In this document: positions 49,455 to 61,154 of the stretch, one piece after another
Position numbering within the stretch: position 1 is the stretch's first letter
Layout: every line of letters starts with the position of its first letter
Assembly (NCBI GenBank): GCA_037176905.1
Contig: JBBBWG010028533.1
Location: 62,001 to 126,000, forward strand
DNA from: Azolla pinnata
Taxonomy: Eukaryota > Streptophyta > Polypodiopsida > Salviniales > Salviniaceae
DNA length: 64,000 nt
Reading direction: 5' to 3'
The notes under the pieces: model-generated
Database searches by the model: none
What the model was told of the DNA's origin: nothing
Seen by the model: only the letters and a program-made list of their open reading frames with translations
Translations under genes and position numbers: made by a program

Positions 49455-50732
49455 AAGGAGCTAATCAGCTTCTTCTGCTATGCTGACGATCGAGCTGATC
49501 GCGACGATGTCCAGCAGCTAGCGGCGGCAGCTAGAGCATCTCAGCGGGCGCCGAATTCTTCCTCCAATTCCTCCTCGGCAGCATCGGCTCGACAATCCGC
49601 AGCACTAGAATCATCAGCTCATCGTCGTCATCATCGTCGTCGTCATCGTCATTATCGTGATGCAGCTGGCGATAATTATAATCGCGGCGATGCCGCAGCT
49701 GCATCCTGCGACGTCGAGCTAATGATTAATGACAACAGCTGCATGATCAAGAGTTCATGCCCATCGAGTTATTCCTCCGCGGGTTCCAACTTGCATCGGC
49801 TGGCCGCGGGTTCGAGCACGGCTAGTAGTAGCGCCGAGCCAGCTTATCGCAGCTGCTTATCGGATTCGTATAGCTTATCACACAGTGCTGCTGCCTCGGA
49901 TCAGTACGGTAGCAATGGTTCCAGATCGGGGCCGATGATGACGACGATCGTCTCGTCGCTGCTGCAGCACCCGAAGAGGAACGATGCGATCGCCGCCGAT
50001 ACGATTCATCATCAGCGGCCGATCCTCGACATCGCCAGCAGCAGATCCCCGAGCGATTGTTGTATCGATCGCTTAATGTGCAGTCCGGCTCATCGTGCGC
50101 CGCAGCACATCGCGCTGGGGATGAGCGCCTCGGATCGCGCGCCGATATCGGATCGCCGTGCGGATCATCATAAGGTCTTATATAAGCACGGTACTGGATC
50201 TGCAGATCTGCAGATCGCCCGCGCCGGCGGCAGATCGCCGGAGCTGGATGATAAGCTGCAGCGCAGATCATATCATTCCGAGCATCATCAAGATCATCAA
50301 CAAGATCATCGCGGCAGCAGCATCAACAGCAGCAGCAGCAGCAGCAGCAGCAGATCGAAGCGGAGGGTTTGCTTCGATTACTCGCAGCTTGTGCAGCATA
50401 TGATTCGGCGCAATGGTTTATGCGGCGGCGATGCAGGCGACACCGTAGTAGCAGAATCTGCAATGATCAGTACTAGCAGCTCCAAGGGCAGAATACTGCA
50501 GAGCAAAGATCATCACGCCATAGCTAATTCTTCTTCTTCTTCTTCTTCTTCCTCTTCTGCTGCTGCTTCATCTTCATCAGCAGCATCATCCTCATCCTCA
50601 TCCTCAGCATCATCATCATCATCATCTTCTTCTTCTTCTTCCAAGCGCCCACCATATTCCAACAACTGCTCAAGCGCCCAGCTCAAATCATCATCAGTCT
50701 GGCGTTCTTGCAGCGGCCATTGCAGCTGCTGA
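46629..50732 (+). CDS. SOK: SOSEKI (DIX-like) cell polarity protein
   Basis: Four phase-consistent exons: 46629-46830, 47119-47188, 47650-47819, 48427-50732; about 915 aa. The N-terminal DIX-like SOSEKI domain spans about residues 33-130: KVHIVYYLNRRGRIDHPHMI, FKRWLGSVRGSSM, FSWSYKRNYKGGFIWHDL, then SPLQGNEYVLLGSE. SOSEKI proteins polymerise through this domain and mark cell corners or edges at the plasma membrane. Exon 4 holds a second family motif, DASTQTGESKRSS, and a possible late motif KRRVCFDYSQLVQHM. The rest is low complexity: a Ser run from (AGT)n at about 49073-49160, a His/Asp run at about 49340-49455 ending in (GAT)n, and a Ser/Ala run at about 50527-50642. The C-terminal zinc-ribbon that I recall in several SOSEKIs is not present. 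At 915 aa it is longer than the 400-600 aa usual in angiosperms. Two adjacent ATGs occur at the start; the first is used. Confidence 0.92.
47935..48125. repeat. Tandem repeat in SOSEKI intron 3, unit about 53 bp
   Basis: Three to four copies of AATTAGGATCCCAACCTAAT followed by TAGGATGATAATTAGTGCATGAATACATATAA. A separate block (GTACAATG(T/C)GATGCGTAATTAGCG) occurs on both sides, near 47875 and 48217, so a larger segment was also duplicated. Confidence 0.85.
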
Positions 50733-51120
50733 ATCGATCAAATCAATCTTCTTCCTCGCCATGATCCACCATCACCACCACCACCACCACCATCATCATC
50801 AGCATCATCATCAGCAGCATCATCATCATCACCACATGAGCTACTTCTCCCCTGGCTCAGTAGTAGCTGCTTCATGATGCAAGAGATCCTTATGCTAGCT
50901 TCCCTAATTCATGCCAACAGCACTGTAACATGTACACATTCAGCACCACATTAAGTACCGATTTTGATGATTGCTCCTTCTCCCTGGCTTAGTAGTAGCT
51001 GCTTCATGATGCAAGAGATCCTCATGCTAACTCCCTAATTCATGCCAACAGCACTGTAACATGTACACATTCAACACCACATTTAAGTACTGATTTTGAT
51101 GATTGCTCCCATGATCCTGC
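50733..51120. repeat. Probable SOSEKI 3'UTR with (CAC/ATC)n run and a duplication of about 130 bp
   Basis: A (CAC)/(ATC) run at 50768-50836 is followed by two copies (about 50852-50970 and 50981-51103) of a segment starting CCCTGGCT(C/T)AGTAGTAGCTG and containing CAGCACTGTAACATGTACAC. Confidence 0.75.
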
Positions 51121-53347
51121 AAAAAAAAAACAACAAAGAAACAAACCAAAGTCATGAATGAATGAATCACATTCAAGATTCGCGAGGCTTTAATCGATCG
51201 CGCGCGAAACGCGTGACTGCTACCGCATCGTTTACGCCGGTAAAGATTGGCCACCGCCGGACACACACACACACGAGAATGCATCGATTGAATTGAATGG
51301 GTTTTCTAATGTCCGGGCCCGAAGCTCTAATGTTTGTACACCAACATTTGTACATACATTTCCTAATGTCTGCCCAGTTTACTTGCATTGTACAACAGCT
51401 CTAATGTTTGTACAACAACATTTGTACATACATTTGTCCCTAATGTTTCCATCGCGGTCCCAGTGTTTCGATATCATTCCCTTCTCGTGCCCCGAGCAAC
51501 CTACACACACACACACACACGAATGCATACATACATACATATATCCATACACACACACATACATACATACATCGATCGTAAAATTTGCAAGCTTCTCTGG
51601 GGTTTTGCAAACACGAATGCAGACGTTTGCAGACGTTTTTGCGAATGTTACGAGCGAATGTTATGCGTTTTTTCTTTTTGTTTCTTCATTGTTTTTTGAA
51701 AAGAATATAGTCGCATTCTTCCCTTCTGTTTAGAGAAAATGTCATTGTTATGTTGCTTATGATTCTAAATATCTTGTTGAATCGACCATTCTTGCTTCTT
51801 CCGGTCTGAAACATACTTTTGGTGATTTTTATCAATCTCGAATGCTCGAATCATTGGTCTGAAACATACTTTTGGTGATTCTTATCAATCTCGAATGCTC
51901 GAACCATTCTCGATCGCGTTTCGCAGCTTGCAAAAATAATGTATGCATACATACATACATTGTGACGCAAATGTATGTGAGTGTACAACCAAGACATTGC
52001 TTTCACACTTCTGTATGGGGAATCATGAGTGTTTTCTTTTTTCTTTCACACCTCTGCAACTCCAATGATAGGATTGGTGGGGGTTTTTGGGAGCCCGAAA
52101 AATTTCATTCAGCTGTTGGTTAGGCACACAACCAGCTGCGCAAATATCATTCGAGGAAACTATGAGCTCAGTACCTTTGGCTTTTTTATTTTTTACTCGA
52201 CACTTTGGGGAAATAGTTACCAAGCAATGCGCATCGATGGATGGACAGATGGACACATGGATGGCCCTCCAGCGGATTCGATGGACCCATTCGATCGATC
52301 GATGGGCAAAATGGTTTCTAGTTTGATGGGCTTCCGAAGAGAACACGAGTATACGACCCGAGTTACCGAGTAATGACCGAGGGGTTAAAAACTGGCAACG
52401 GCCGTGTACGGATGTGCATCTACATGAATGCATTGCATGCATCTGTGAAGAACTCGTTCGAGCCTTCTTTTTTTACGCTATGTTCTCATGGACACAAGCA
52501 AGAAAAGAAGACCATACGATTCGCTCGGACAGACCATTCTTCTGACTGCTGTTAAGACTGTGTCTGTTTACACGTCGGAAACACGGACAAAAGAAGGGCA
52601 GCAGAATGGGCGGGCAATCGATCGCCCACTCGTCAATCATTTTCGTCATCAAGAATCGATTCTATAGATCGATCGATGGACTCTGGACAAACTGGGGATT
52701 GATCAGCTTTAGTGATACCGTCGAATGCCCAGAAGACGCAGAAGACAGAAGACAACAGGACAGACATTCTTCTCTTCCCCCAAAGCAATCTGAAAGCAAA
52801 AGGGGCTGGTTCATATGCAAGCAAATCCACTGTTGTTTGTCGTGGCCGCCGGAACATACACAAACATTATACGATGGGCGGGCGGCACTGGTGAAAGCCT
52901 GGTGTGTTGGTGTTCGATTGTGTCGGAACGATCGATCCCCCCGATCCGATCGATCGAGAATCTTCGACCCAATGGATTCGATCGATCAATCACCCTGATC
53001 ACAGATCGATCGACGATCGGCCAAATCGATCCGATCCGATCGATCAATCCCCCCGATGAGATCGATCGAGAATTTCAGACCCAGCCGATCCGATCGGTCA
53101 AAATCCCAATCGGATCAATGGAGAATCGACCCAATCGGATCGATGGAGAATCGACCCAATCGATCCGATGCGATGCGATGCGATCGAGATCGATCCCACG
53201 GATGAAACCCTGATCAGATCGAGCGAGAATATGACCGGATCAATTCCAACGGATAACATCCCCGATGAGATCGATCGAGAATCAAAGCCGACGATATATT
53301 CTGGGGCCCCAGATCCAGATTCTCGATCGCGATTTCCGGTTCGGGAA
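51121..53347. other. Region between convergent SOSEKI and remorin genes
   Basis: No gene recognised. It holds short duplications (TAATGTTTGTACAxCAACAT near 51329 and 51403; GTCTGAAACATACTTTTGGTGA near 51806 and 51859), CACA/CATA microsatellites (51503-51570), and from about 52620 a stretch saturated with GATCGATC and CGATCCGATC motifs. Confidence 0.45.
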
Positions 53348-56300
53348 TCAGTAGGGGCCGAAAGCGCAGCCGAGGAAGGAGGGCATTCGGCCCGTGCGGC
53401 GGATGTGCTGCGCGTGCTCCGAGGTCCTCGCGCCCTGCTCCTCGCGCCGCGCCTCGGCCGCCGCCCGCCGCTCCTCGCCCTTCCGCTTCGCGGATGCGAT
53501 CTTGCTCATCATCTTCTCCTGCGCCATGCACCGGATCCTCTCCAGCTTCACCTGATCCAGAGTGAGGAGATGCCTAGCAGTTAGTAGTTAGATTAGCAAT
53601 GGAAGATATGGCAGCTAGCAGTTAGGAGTTAGATCAGCAACTGTGGAAGATATGGCAGCTGGCAGTTAGTAGTTAGATTAGCAATGGAAGATATGGCAGC
53701 TAGCAGTTAGGAGTTAGATCAGCAACTGTGGAAGATATNNNNNNNNNNNNNNNNNNNNNNNNNNNNNNNNNNNNNNNNNNNNNNNNNNNNNNNNNNNNNN
53801 NNNNNNNNNNNNNNNNNNNNNNNNNNNNNNNNNNNNNNGGCAGCTAGCAGTTAGTAGTTAGATTAGCAATGGAAGATATGGCAGCTGGCAGTTAGTAGTT
53901 AGATTAGCAACTGTGGAAGATATGGCAGCTAGCACTTAGTAGTTAGATTAGCAACTGTGGAAGATATGGCAGCTAGCAGTTAGTAGTTAGATTAGCAACT
54001 GTGGAAGATATGGCAGCTAGCAGTTAGTAGTGAGATTAGCAACTGTGGAAGATATGGCAGCTAGCAGTTAGTAGTGAGATTAGCAACTGTGGAAGATATG
54101 GCAGCTAGCAGCTAGTAGTTAGATCAGCAACTGTGGATGATATGGCAGCTAGCAGCTAGTAGTGAGATTAGCAACTGTGGAAGATATGGCAGCTAGCAGT
54201 TAGTAGTGAGATTAGTAATTGTGGAAGATATGGCAGCCAGCAGTTAGTAGTGAGATTAGCAACTGTGGAAAATCTGGCAGCTAGCAGTTAGTAGTGAGAT
54301 CAGCAACTGTGGAAGATATGGCAGCTAGCAGTTAGTAATTAGATTAGCAACTGTGGAAGATCTGGCAGCTAGCAGTTAGTAGTGAGATTAGCAACTGTGG
54401 AAGATATGGCAGCTAGCAGTTAGTAACATGGATTAAGCAAGAAAAATTTAGCTGCCCTTCACCTCGATCCTCCTCATCTCCGCTTCCGCCTTCGCCTTCT
54501 GGTGGTTCTCCCATGCCAAGATCTTTGCCTCCTCCCTCTTGAACCTGCAAAATCATTATAGCATATGCCAGCAATTCATTATCATCATCATCATCACCAT
54601 CATCGTCGGCGTCGAAACAGTTAAACAGCATTTTGATCTTCATTACTTGGCCATGTATTTGGCTTGCTCGGCTTCTTCCCACGCGATCGCTCGCGTCTCC
54701 AACACGCTCCGCTTCACCTCTTCCAGGTCCAGATTCTTCAGTAGCTTGGAACTGCAAGCGCCGGGGCCACCATCATCACCATCATCACCATCATCATCAT
54801 CATCATCATCATCATGCTGGCCATGGCCATGGTCATCCTCATCAAGATTGGCACCAGCATGACCAGGGTTGTTGCAGGGAGGAGGATGAGGATCGGCGAC
54901 TATGGCGGCGGCACTGCCGCGATCTTGAGTACTCGCTCGCGCGGGAGTTACGTATCGATGATGTGCTCCATATTGGGCCTCCAGATGATGATGAGGATGA
55001 TGATGAGGATGATGATGATTCAGATGGGGACTTGTACCATGTGGAGCAGTTCCAGGAGCTGTTGCTGCATCGCTAGCGCCGATGGATCTTCTTCCCGAGG
55101 CCCTTACCGCAGCAGCATTGTCGCGATGGTGATGATGATGATGATGATGACGATCGTGATGGTGGCTATGGAGCCCATCATCGCGCGGCAGCTGCATTGC
55201 GCGAATCGATTGCGAATCTCCATTGCCATCGATCGCGGATGGAATCGAATGATCTCGCTGCGGAGTCGATGATGCCGAAGAAACAGGGCTGTTCATCGTG
55301 GGCGTCGTTGCTTGGATCGGCGTAGCTGCCTGCGATGGCTCTTGGCTCGCCATCGGCGTCATTTCTGTGCCCATATCCCTCATGGAAACAGAGAGCAGAG
55401 CTGATGGAGGCAGCCCATAAGAGGAAGCTGCTGCTGCATGATATAATATGCAGAGAAAACTCAGAAAGATCATTCCATTCAATCCTTAATGTCAAGCCAT
55501 TGATGCAGAACTAGAGTCCCTCTATTAAGGGCTTGAGTACACAATCTCACATTGGGGCAGTTCTGAAGCATCAGAATTTGGCACAGAATTATGTATGTTG
55601 TTCATTGAAATCCATTGGGATCAGACTCCATGATCATATGCCCAATTGATCAAGCACTTAAAAGCCTTGCAAATCGTGAAGATCAAACAGACATCTGATG
55701 TTTTCCTGCCATATCTATATTCAAGTATGAATGAATGGATGGATGAGTGAATGGGCGAATTATGTATGTCCCATCCTCAGATTCCATACCCCAATTGAAA
55801 GAATAGCTTAGCAAGCTCGCAATTCATGTGAAGATCAAGCAGACATATTCTGATGTTCCGGCCATATCTATGTATGAATGAATGTACAATGGATGAACGG
55901 ATGGATCAAATGAGTGGATCAATGTGTGAATTTGCACTATTTCAATGGATGAAATGTCAAATGAATCAATCAATGTATGAATTGCACTATCACAATGGAT
56001 GAAATGTCGAATCGAATGAATGCATGAATGGGAATTGTATGCTCAGTACCTCGATCCCACGCGAGCGGCTTCGCGGGTTTCGGGAAGGACCCATTGGAGC
56101 TAGCTTGATGATGATGATGATGAAGCGAAACAACGCCGACCTCTTTCGGCTGCGCACTAGTGTCCACAGGGTCCAGATCGGGGACAGGAAAGAAATCGAA
56201 CGAAGAAACTTCATCTTCATCGCCGCCGTCGTCATCGTCGTCGTCCTGATCGTCGTCGCCGTCGTCATCAACGCCATGGTTGTCATCATCATCAGCAGCA

Positions 56301-56944
56301 TCAGCATCATCATCATCAGCAGCAGCATCATCAGCATCATCAGCATCATTAGCATCATCAGCATCATCAGCATCATCATCAGCAGCAGCGGCAGCATTGT
56401 CATCGTCATCGTCATCGTCGTCACCGGCGCTGCTTGTGGGCAGCGGCGAAGGGAAAGCGAAGAGGTTGGAGCTGCTGCTGATGATGGAATTGTAGTCCCT
56501 TATCGGGCGCTGATGATGAAGGTCCGGCGCCGATGATCTGCAGCTCATGCTAGCTATGGAGGAGGAGCTCTGTTTGGAGCTGGAATAGATTGGCCCGGCC
56601 ATGGCTGCTGCACTGTATAATTTGGGGCGGCTTGCAACCCATTTCTCTGCATCATCCCACTTCGAGGGCCCGAATCGGTGGGCATTCGGCAGGGCCGACG
56701 ACGGTGGCCTCGCGGAGCTGCTCGATCCGTTGCTAACCGCCCCCAATCTGTGGAACTCGAAGCTTGATGGGCTCCCCACATGATCTGAATACCCATAGCT
56801 GCTAAGGTTAGTGATGCTGCAGCCATTGTTCTGAGCTGGAAGAAGATTGCCATTGTTGCAGATCGGCGGCGGCGGAGCTGGAAGACTCTCAGCTGCTCCT
56901 GCTGCTTCTTCTTCCCCCATTTCAGCTGGGCAGCTAGAGCTCAT
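53348..56944 (-). CDS. Long remorin (group 6-like)
   Basis: Four phase-consistent exons on the minus strand: 56050-56944, 54647-55433, 54463-54544, 53348-53551; about 655 aa. The C-terminal remorin domain is clear: EEVKRSVLETRAIAWEEAEQ, FKREEAKILAWENHQKAKAE, KIASAKRKGEERRAAAEARR, and the tail HIRRTGRMPSFLGCAFGPY with a cysteine likely used for membrane anchoring. Upstream are the long-remorin motifs PSKWDDAEKWV (about 93-103) and SMRDMGTEMTPMASQEPSQA. Remorins are plant-specific coiled-coil scaffolds of plasma-membrane nanodomains. The N-terminal half carries an unusual Asp/Ala tract (from GAT/GCT repeats, 56190-56440) and two His tracts. Intron 3 contains a large minisatellite and an assembly gap. 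Assignment to the long N-terminal groups (5/6) rests on the two upstream motifs. Confidence 0.93.
53574..54425. repeat. Minisatellite in remorin intron 3, unit 44-46 bp, 15 or more copies
   Basis: Tandem copies of ATGGCAGCTAGCAGTTAGTA followed by GTTAGATTAGCAACTGTGGAAGAT. Variants differ at a few positions (TTAGATT or TGAGATT, AGCAATGG or AGCAACTGTGG). The array fills almost the whole intron and contains a 100-N gap, so the true length is unknown. Confidence 0.96.
53739..53838. other. Assembly gap (100 N)
   Basis: Exactly 100 N inside the minisatellite, a typical placeholder for a gap of unknown size. Confidence 0.99.
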
Positions 56945-59900
56945 GATTCTCCCTGCACTGCCAGCAGTTGCAGCTACAGCACTAGGGTTTCATCAATCAA
57001 TGCCAAGAAACCATGAGTCCAAGCTCAAGCTGGAGAAGGAACCAGTACAATATCCACAATCAGCTGGACCTAGAAGGAGACCACAACCAAATCTAAGCAG
57101 CTGCTGCTGCTGCAGACAACAAATAGGAAGCAGACACAGATAGCTACAGGCTCAAACAACTAACTAACTAGTAGGTTACTGTTGCAGCTGCATCATAGAG
57201 AGCATGAGCTGTAGCTATTATTATGTGTGTGTGTGTGATGTATGTGAAGCAGAGATGAATAGACAGGGACCATAGCTGTGGCTTCTTCTAGGCTTTTCCT
57301 TCTTTTCCCAGGCTTCTTCTGTCTAAGTGCTCTTGAGAAGTGCTGGTTCAGAAGTAGCTAGCTGCAGATCAGCAGATCATCTTCCTTTCTCTGCAGGTGT
57401 TTTTGACAAGCAGCTTGCCTGCCTTGTTCACCATTCTCTCATATTTGGACTGAGCTTCTGTCTGGATAATGTGTAGCCTCTAGGCTATGGTGAGGATCTG
57501 TGCAAAGTGCTGAAATCTGCAGAATCTGCATGTCCTAGCAGCAAAGCACCATGTGCAAATCCGGAGGAGAAAGAGGTTCTTTTCACTGTCAGGCCCAAGC
57601 TGCTTTCATCTCTTTTCTTCTTCTTCTTCTTCTTCTTCTTCTTCTTCCTGTTCCCTGAGGGCCTCCTCTAGTCCTCTTGTCAATCGCTTCAATCCATCAC
57701 AAGCTCAAAAGGCAAGCCCCTAATCATAACAATGCCCATTCCAAAATATCTCCAGTGAAAAAAAAAATGACTGCACAAGTGAAACCCTAACCCTAACCAG
57801 TAAAAAGAGAAAGGAACCAGAAAAGATAACAAGCCCCAAGAGTCTACAAGCAAGGAGGGGTTGGGGCAGAGAAGATCTGTGCTGCCATTGAAGAATCCTT
57901 CTAGGATTGGGAATAAATTAATCCATCAGAAGAGGACTATTGATTGATTGAAAGATCTGCATAGATTTATTACACATAATTTAGAGCTGTGCTACACTAA
58001 GTCATTGGCTAACTGGAATGACAGGAATATTGAGCTGGGGGTGAATTTTTACTTGGGAGTAATATGACAGTACTAGAGAAGAAGAAAAACCAAAAGAGGT
58101 CTTAGAACAAAACCTGAGTTCTTCTGCTAATTTATGTATGCAGCAAGCAGCTCTTCTCCTGCTCCTGAATAATAATCTTCTTCTTCTTCTTCTTCTGCAG
58201 CTTTTCTTGCATACAAAAAGAGCTTCCAAAGCAAAAAAACAGAAAGCCCAATGGGATGACAACATCTGCACTTCTTTTGAAGAGATCAAGAAAAGCAATC
58301 AAGAAAAACATCTGTTTCTGGCATGCTTGTTGTGCTATACACACACTTCACTGAAACTGCGTGCATACAAAAGATATAACAGACATAAATAGATCTGTGT
58401 GCCTCTTGTGTGATGGATTTTCCTTTCTTATAACTGAACAAAAAGAATTTATGTTTCTTTTTGAATCTTGTTTCTGTTTGGGCTTGCTCTATTCTTTACT
58501 TCTTCTGTTTCTTTTTGAATGTAGAGAGAGAGCTTGCTCAGAGCTATATGGCATTGATTGGCTCAAAAGAAGCAGAAGAAAGGAAAGGAATGCTCAATCA
58601 AGAAGCTTTTTTGACTGGCTCAGGGATTTTCCTTGTTCGTCTGCTTCATCTTCCAGAATCCACCCACCTTTTCTTCTCTTTGCTTCTTCTTCAAGCTGCC
58701 TTTCCTTTCCTCTTCTTCTTCTTCTTCTTTCAGTTGATTCCAGCAAATAAATGCAAGACGTGCTGCTCAGAGCTGCATCTGAATGTGTAGTTACTGTGCC
58801 GAGTGTGTTTTGATACGTTCAGCCATTACTTCGCTTCCAAAACTGCTTAAATGCCTTGGGCTCTTCTTTTAGCACACACTTTGTGCTTATGGGAAATTGA
58901 TCTGAGTTAAAACTGCATGATGATGAAAGATGATGATGATGGTGGCTTCTCCACAACACGAAAAACAAAGCAAATAAAACCCTGCATTCTGTTTCTACTC
59001 CAGAGTAGTCCAAAAGGTACAGAGAGTCCAGAGATATGAGGGAGATGGGCTCATGGCCCATTGCATAATTAAGAGGAGGAAGAGGTAGCTGAATCAAGAT
59101 TAGTGGGGCTGTTAATGATGGATTAGTGGGCATTTGAAGGGGCAATCAATGCTGGAGCTGAAGAAGTAAAGAGAGAAGTGATGCTCAGCTCAATTCAGCT
59201 TCAGTGCAGTCAAACAGAGATCCAAACAAAGATGGACCAGATCATCAATTCATGCAAATGAAGGAAAAGGAAAAAGCAGAAACAGAGATCGGAAAGCTCT
59301 GTGAATTGCTTGATGATCCCATTTCTGTCTGTATACAATTGTGAATAAATAGATTCTAAAGGCACTGAGGCACCACTATCCTGTCTGCATCCTAAAGAGC
59401 AAGGTTGCATCCCACAAGTCTTTGAGAAATTCTTCTTCTTCTTCTTCTTCTTCACTTTGTCGAGAAAGGAGAAGGATCTCGCGGTTCCATACAGATTTCT
59501 GGATAGGCATATCTTATTCTGAGCTATGTACAACTTTGTGCAGGTTCCTATGCTGCCAGATCTTCAACACCAGTTACAAGAAGCAGCATTTTGAACCAGC
59601 TGTATTTCCACATCTCAGAACGATGTGCAACCGTCATAAAAAAGAAAAGCTCTACATTGTTTTCTTTTCTCGCGAATAACCCAACCAATTCTTTCTTCTA
59701 TGGGTAGCATCTTGCAGGAAGAAATATGCAGAATTCTTTGCACATTAGCACGGCTCTCCGTTCTGCAGTTCAGCACACAAATTGATAGCTTTCCTTTTTA
59801 TCTTTTTTTTGGAGCTTGGCGATCACCGAAATCGTGCAGCCTGAAGTGGGCTCCATCCGAATTGAGAAGCCGATGGTACAACTTCAAATGACAGCTCCAT

Positions 59901-61154
59901 TGCTTTCTGATGGTGCTGGTGGTGGTTACCGATGCCCTGTTTATGACCACATGACAGATGCAGCGCTGGTCGATGCCGTAAATAAGAACGGATAAACGAG
60001 CTGCAGATTATCTCTTCTGCGATTTTTTACCTTTCTCGCATGCTCTTCTTAAATTCATTACCAAAATCAAGGAGAAAACAGAGAAAGCTACCCAAGATTG
60101 GAATCATGATCAGCCTCGGAATCTGTTGGCATTCTGTTACACGGGCAGCTTGGAATCAACAACCGATATGTGCGCCGTTTGCACTCGGGACGCTTTACTG
60201 TCGATTTACGGAACACAGGAAAACCAGCTCCTCTGATCCTTGTAGATATGGCTTTCCTTCAACAAACACCTTCTGGCAAAAAGTTGATTGGAAATGGCCA
60301 ACTTTCATGACCTGATAATCATTCTGCTTGATGACTTTCCATGTCAAAAAGTTGGCTTTGGAGTTCACTTTCGACACACAAAAATATCTGCACTACTTTT
60401 CAACAAGGATGTGGGTTGCCTCGCCTTGTCAACATAGACAGAATCTGGTCATCATCCTTGTTCATCTGCAAAGTTCAGCAGGCCAAAATTGCTGTATTTG
60501 ACAAAATAGAACACACTCTTGGTACTGAAATGATCAACAAACAAGCTTCAGCTGTAGAAAGAAGTAATGATCATTAAGTCTGCAATCAAAATAGTTCCAT
60601 GTAAAAATGCTTCAGAATTTCACATCTTGGCATCCTCACGCATAAGCATGATTAATGCATGCAAGATTTGCTCATAAAATGCCGGCTGGACAGGGGGTTT
60701 TACTTCACGTTTTGCTAGAGTTGAGAGAGAATGATTGTAGATATTAAACAATGCATGGTTGTTTTGTGCACTGAACTCATCTCCATTTCCCCATGTTTTG
60801 CTACTGTGAAGCAATCCATGAACACCAAGCTCATCCACATCCATGTTTCACCAAAACGAGAATCGCATAAATATTTCTAGTTGCTATTACGCAGTGATTT
60901 GCATTGAGAAGTCCATTCATTCCACATATCCAAAGTATTTACTCTGTTAGCAATCACTAATGGACTTGATGCCGTACCACCATTGTCACAAATGCACAGG
61001 ATTTTCATTCATTCTGCCCATCTAGGGTTTCACCATCAAGCCACAAAATCATCTAATGGGGGTCGGACTCCATGTCAACATCGCCACGAACGTTCCACTA
61101 GCTCTATTCCACACCCCAAAGAAAAGAAATCAGTGAGACAGATTTTTTTCTCTG
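56945..61154. other. About 4.2 kb without a recognised gene
   Basis: The first part is probably the promoter and 5'UTR of remorin. TTC/CTT microsatellites occur at about 57613-57648, 58171-58195 and 59430-59453, and a short CCCTAACCCTAACC at about 57786. ORFs of 60-130 codons exist but are low complexity or lack motifs and splice support. The right end holds the 3'UTR of the TBL gene. Confidence 0.45.

Noticed and set aside
53168-53584. Plus-strand ORF opposite the last remorin exon
   Set aside because: It is a shadow of the remorin C-terminal exon, whose minus-strand frame is unmistakable.
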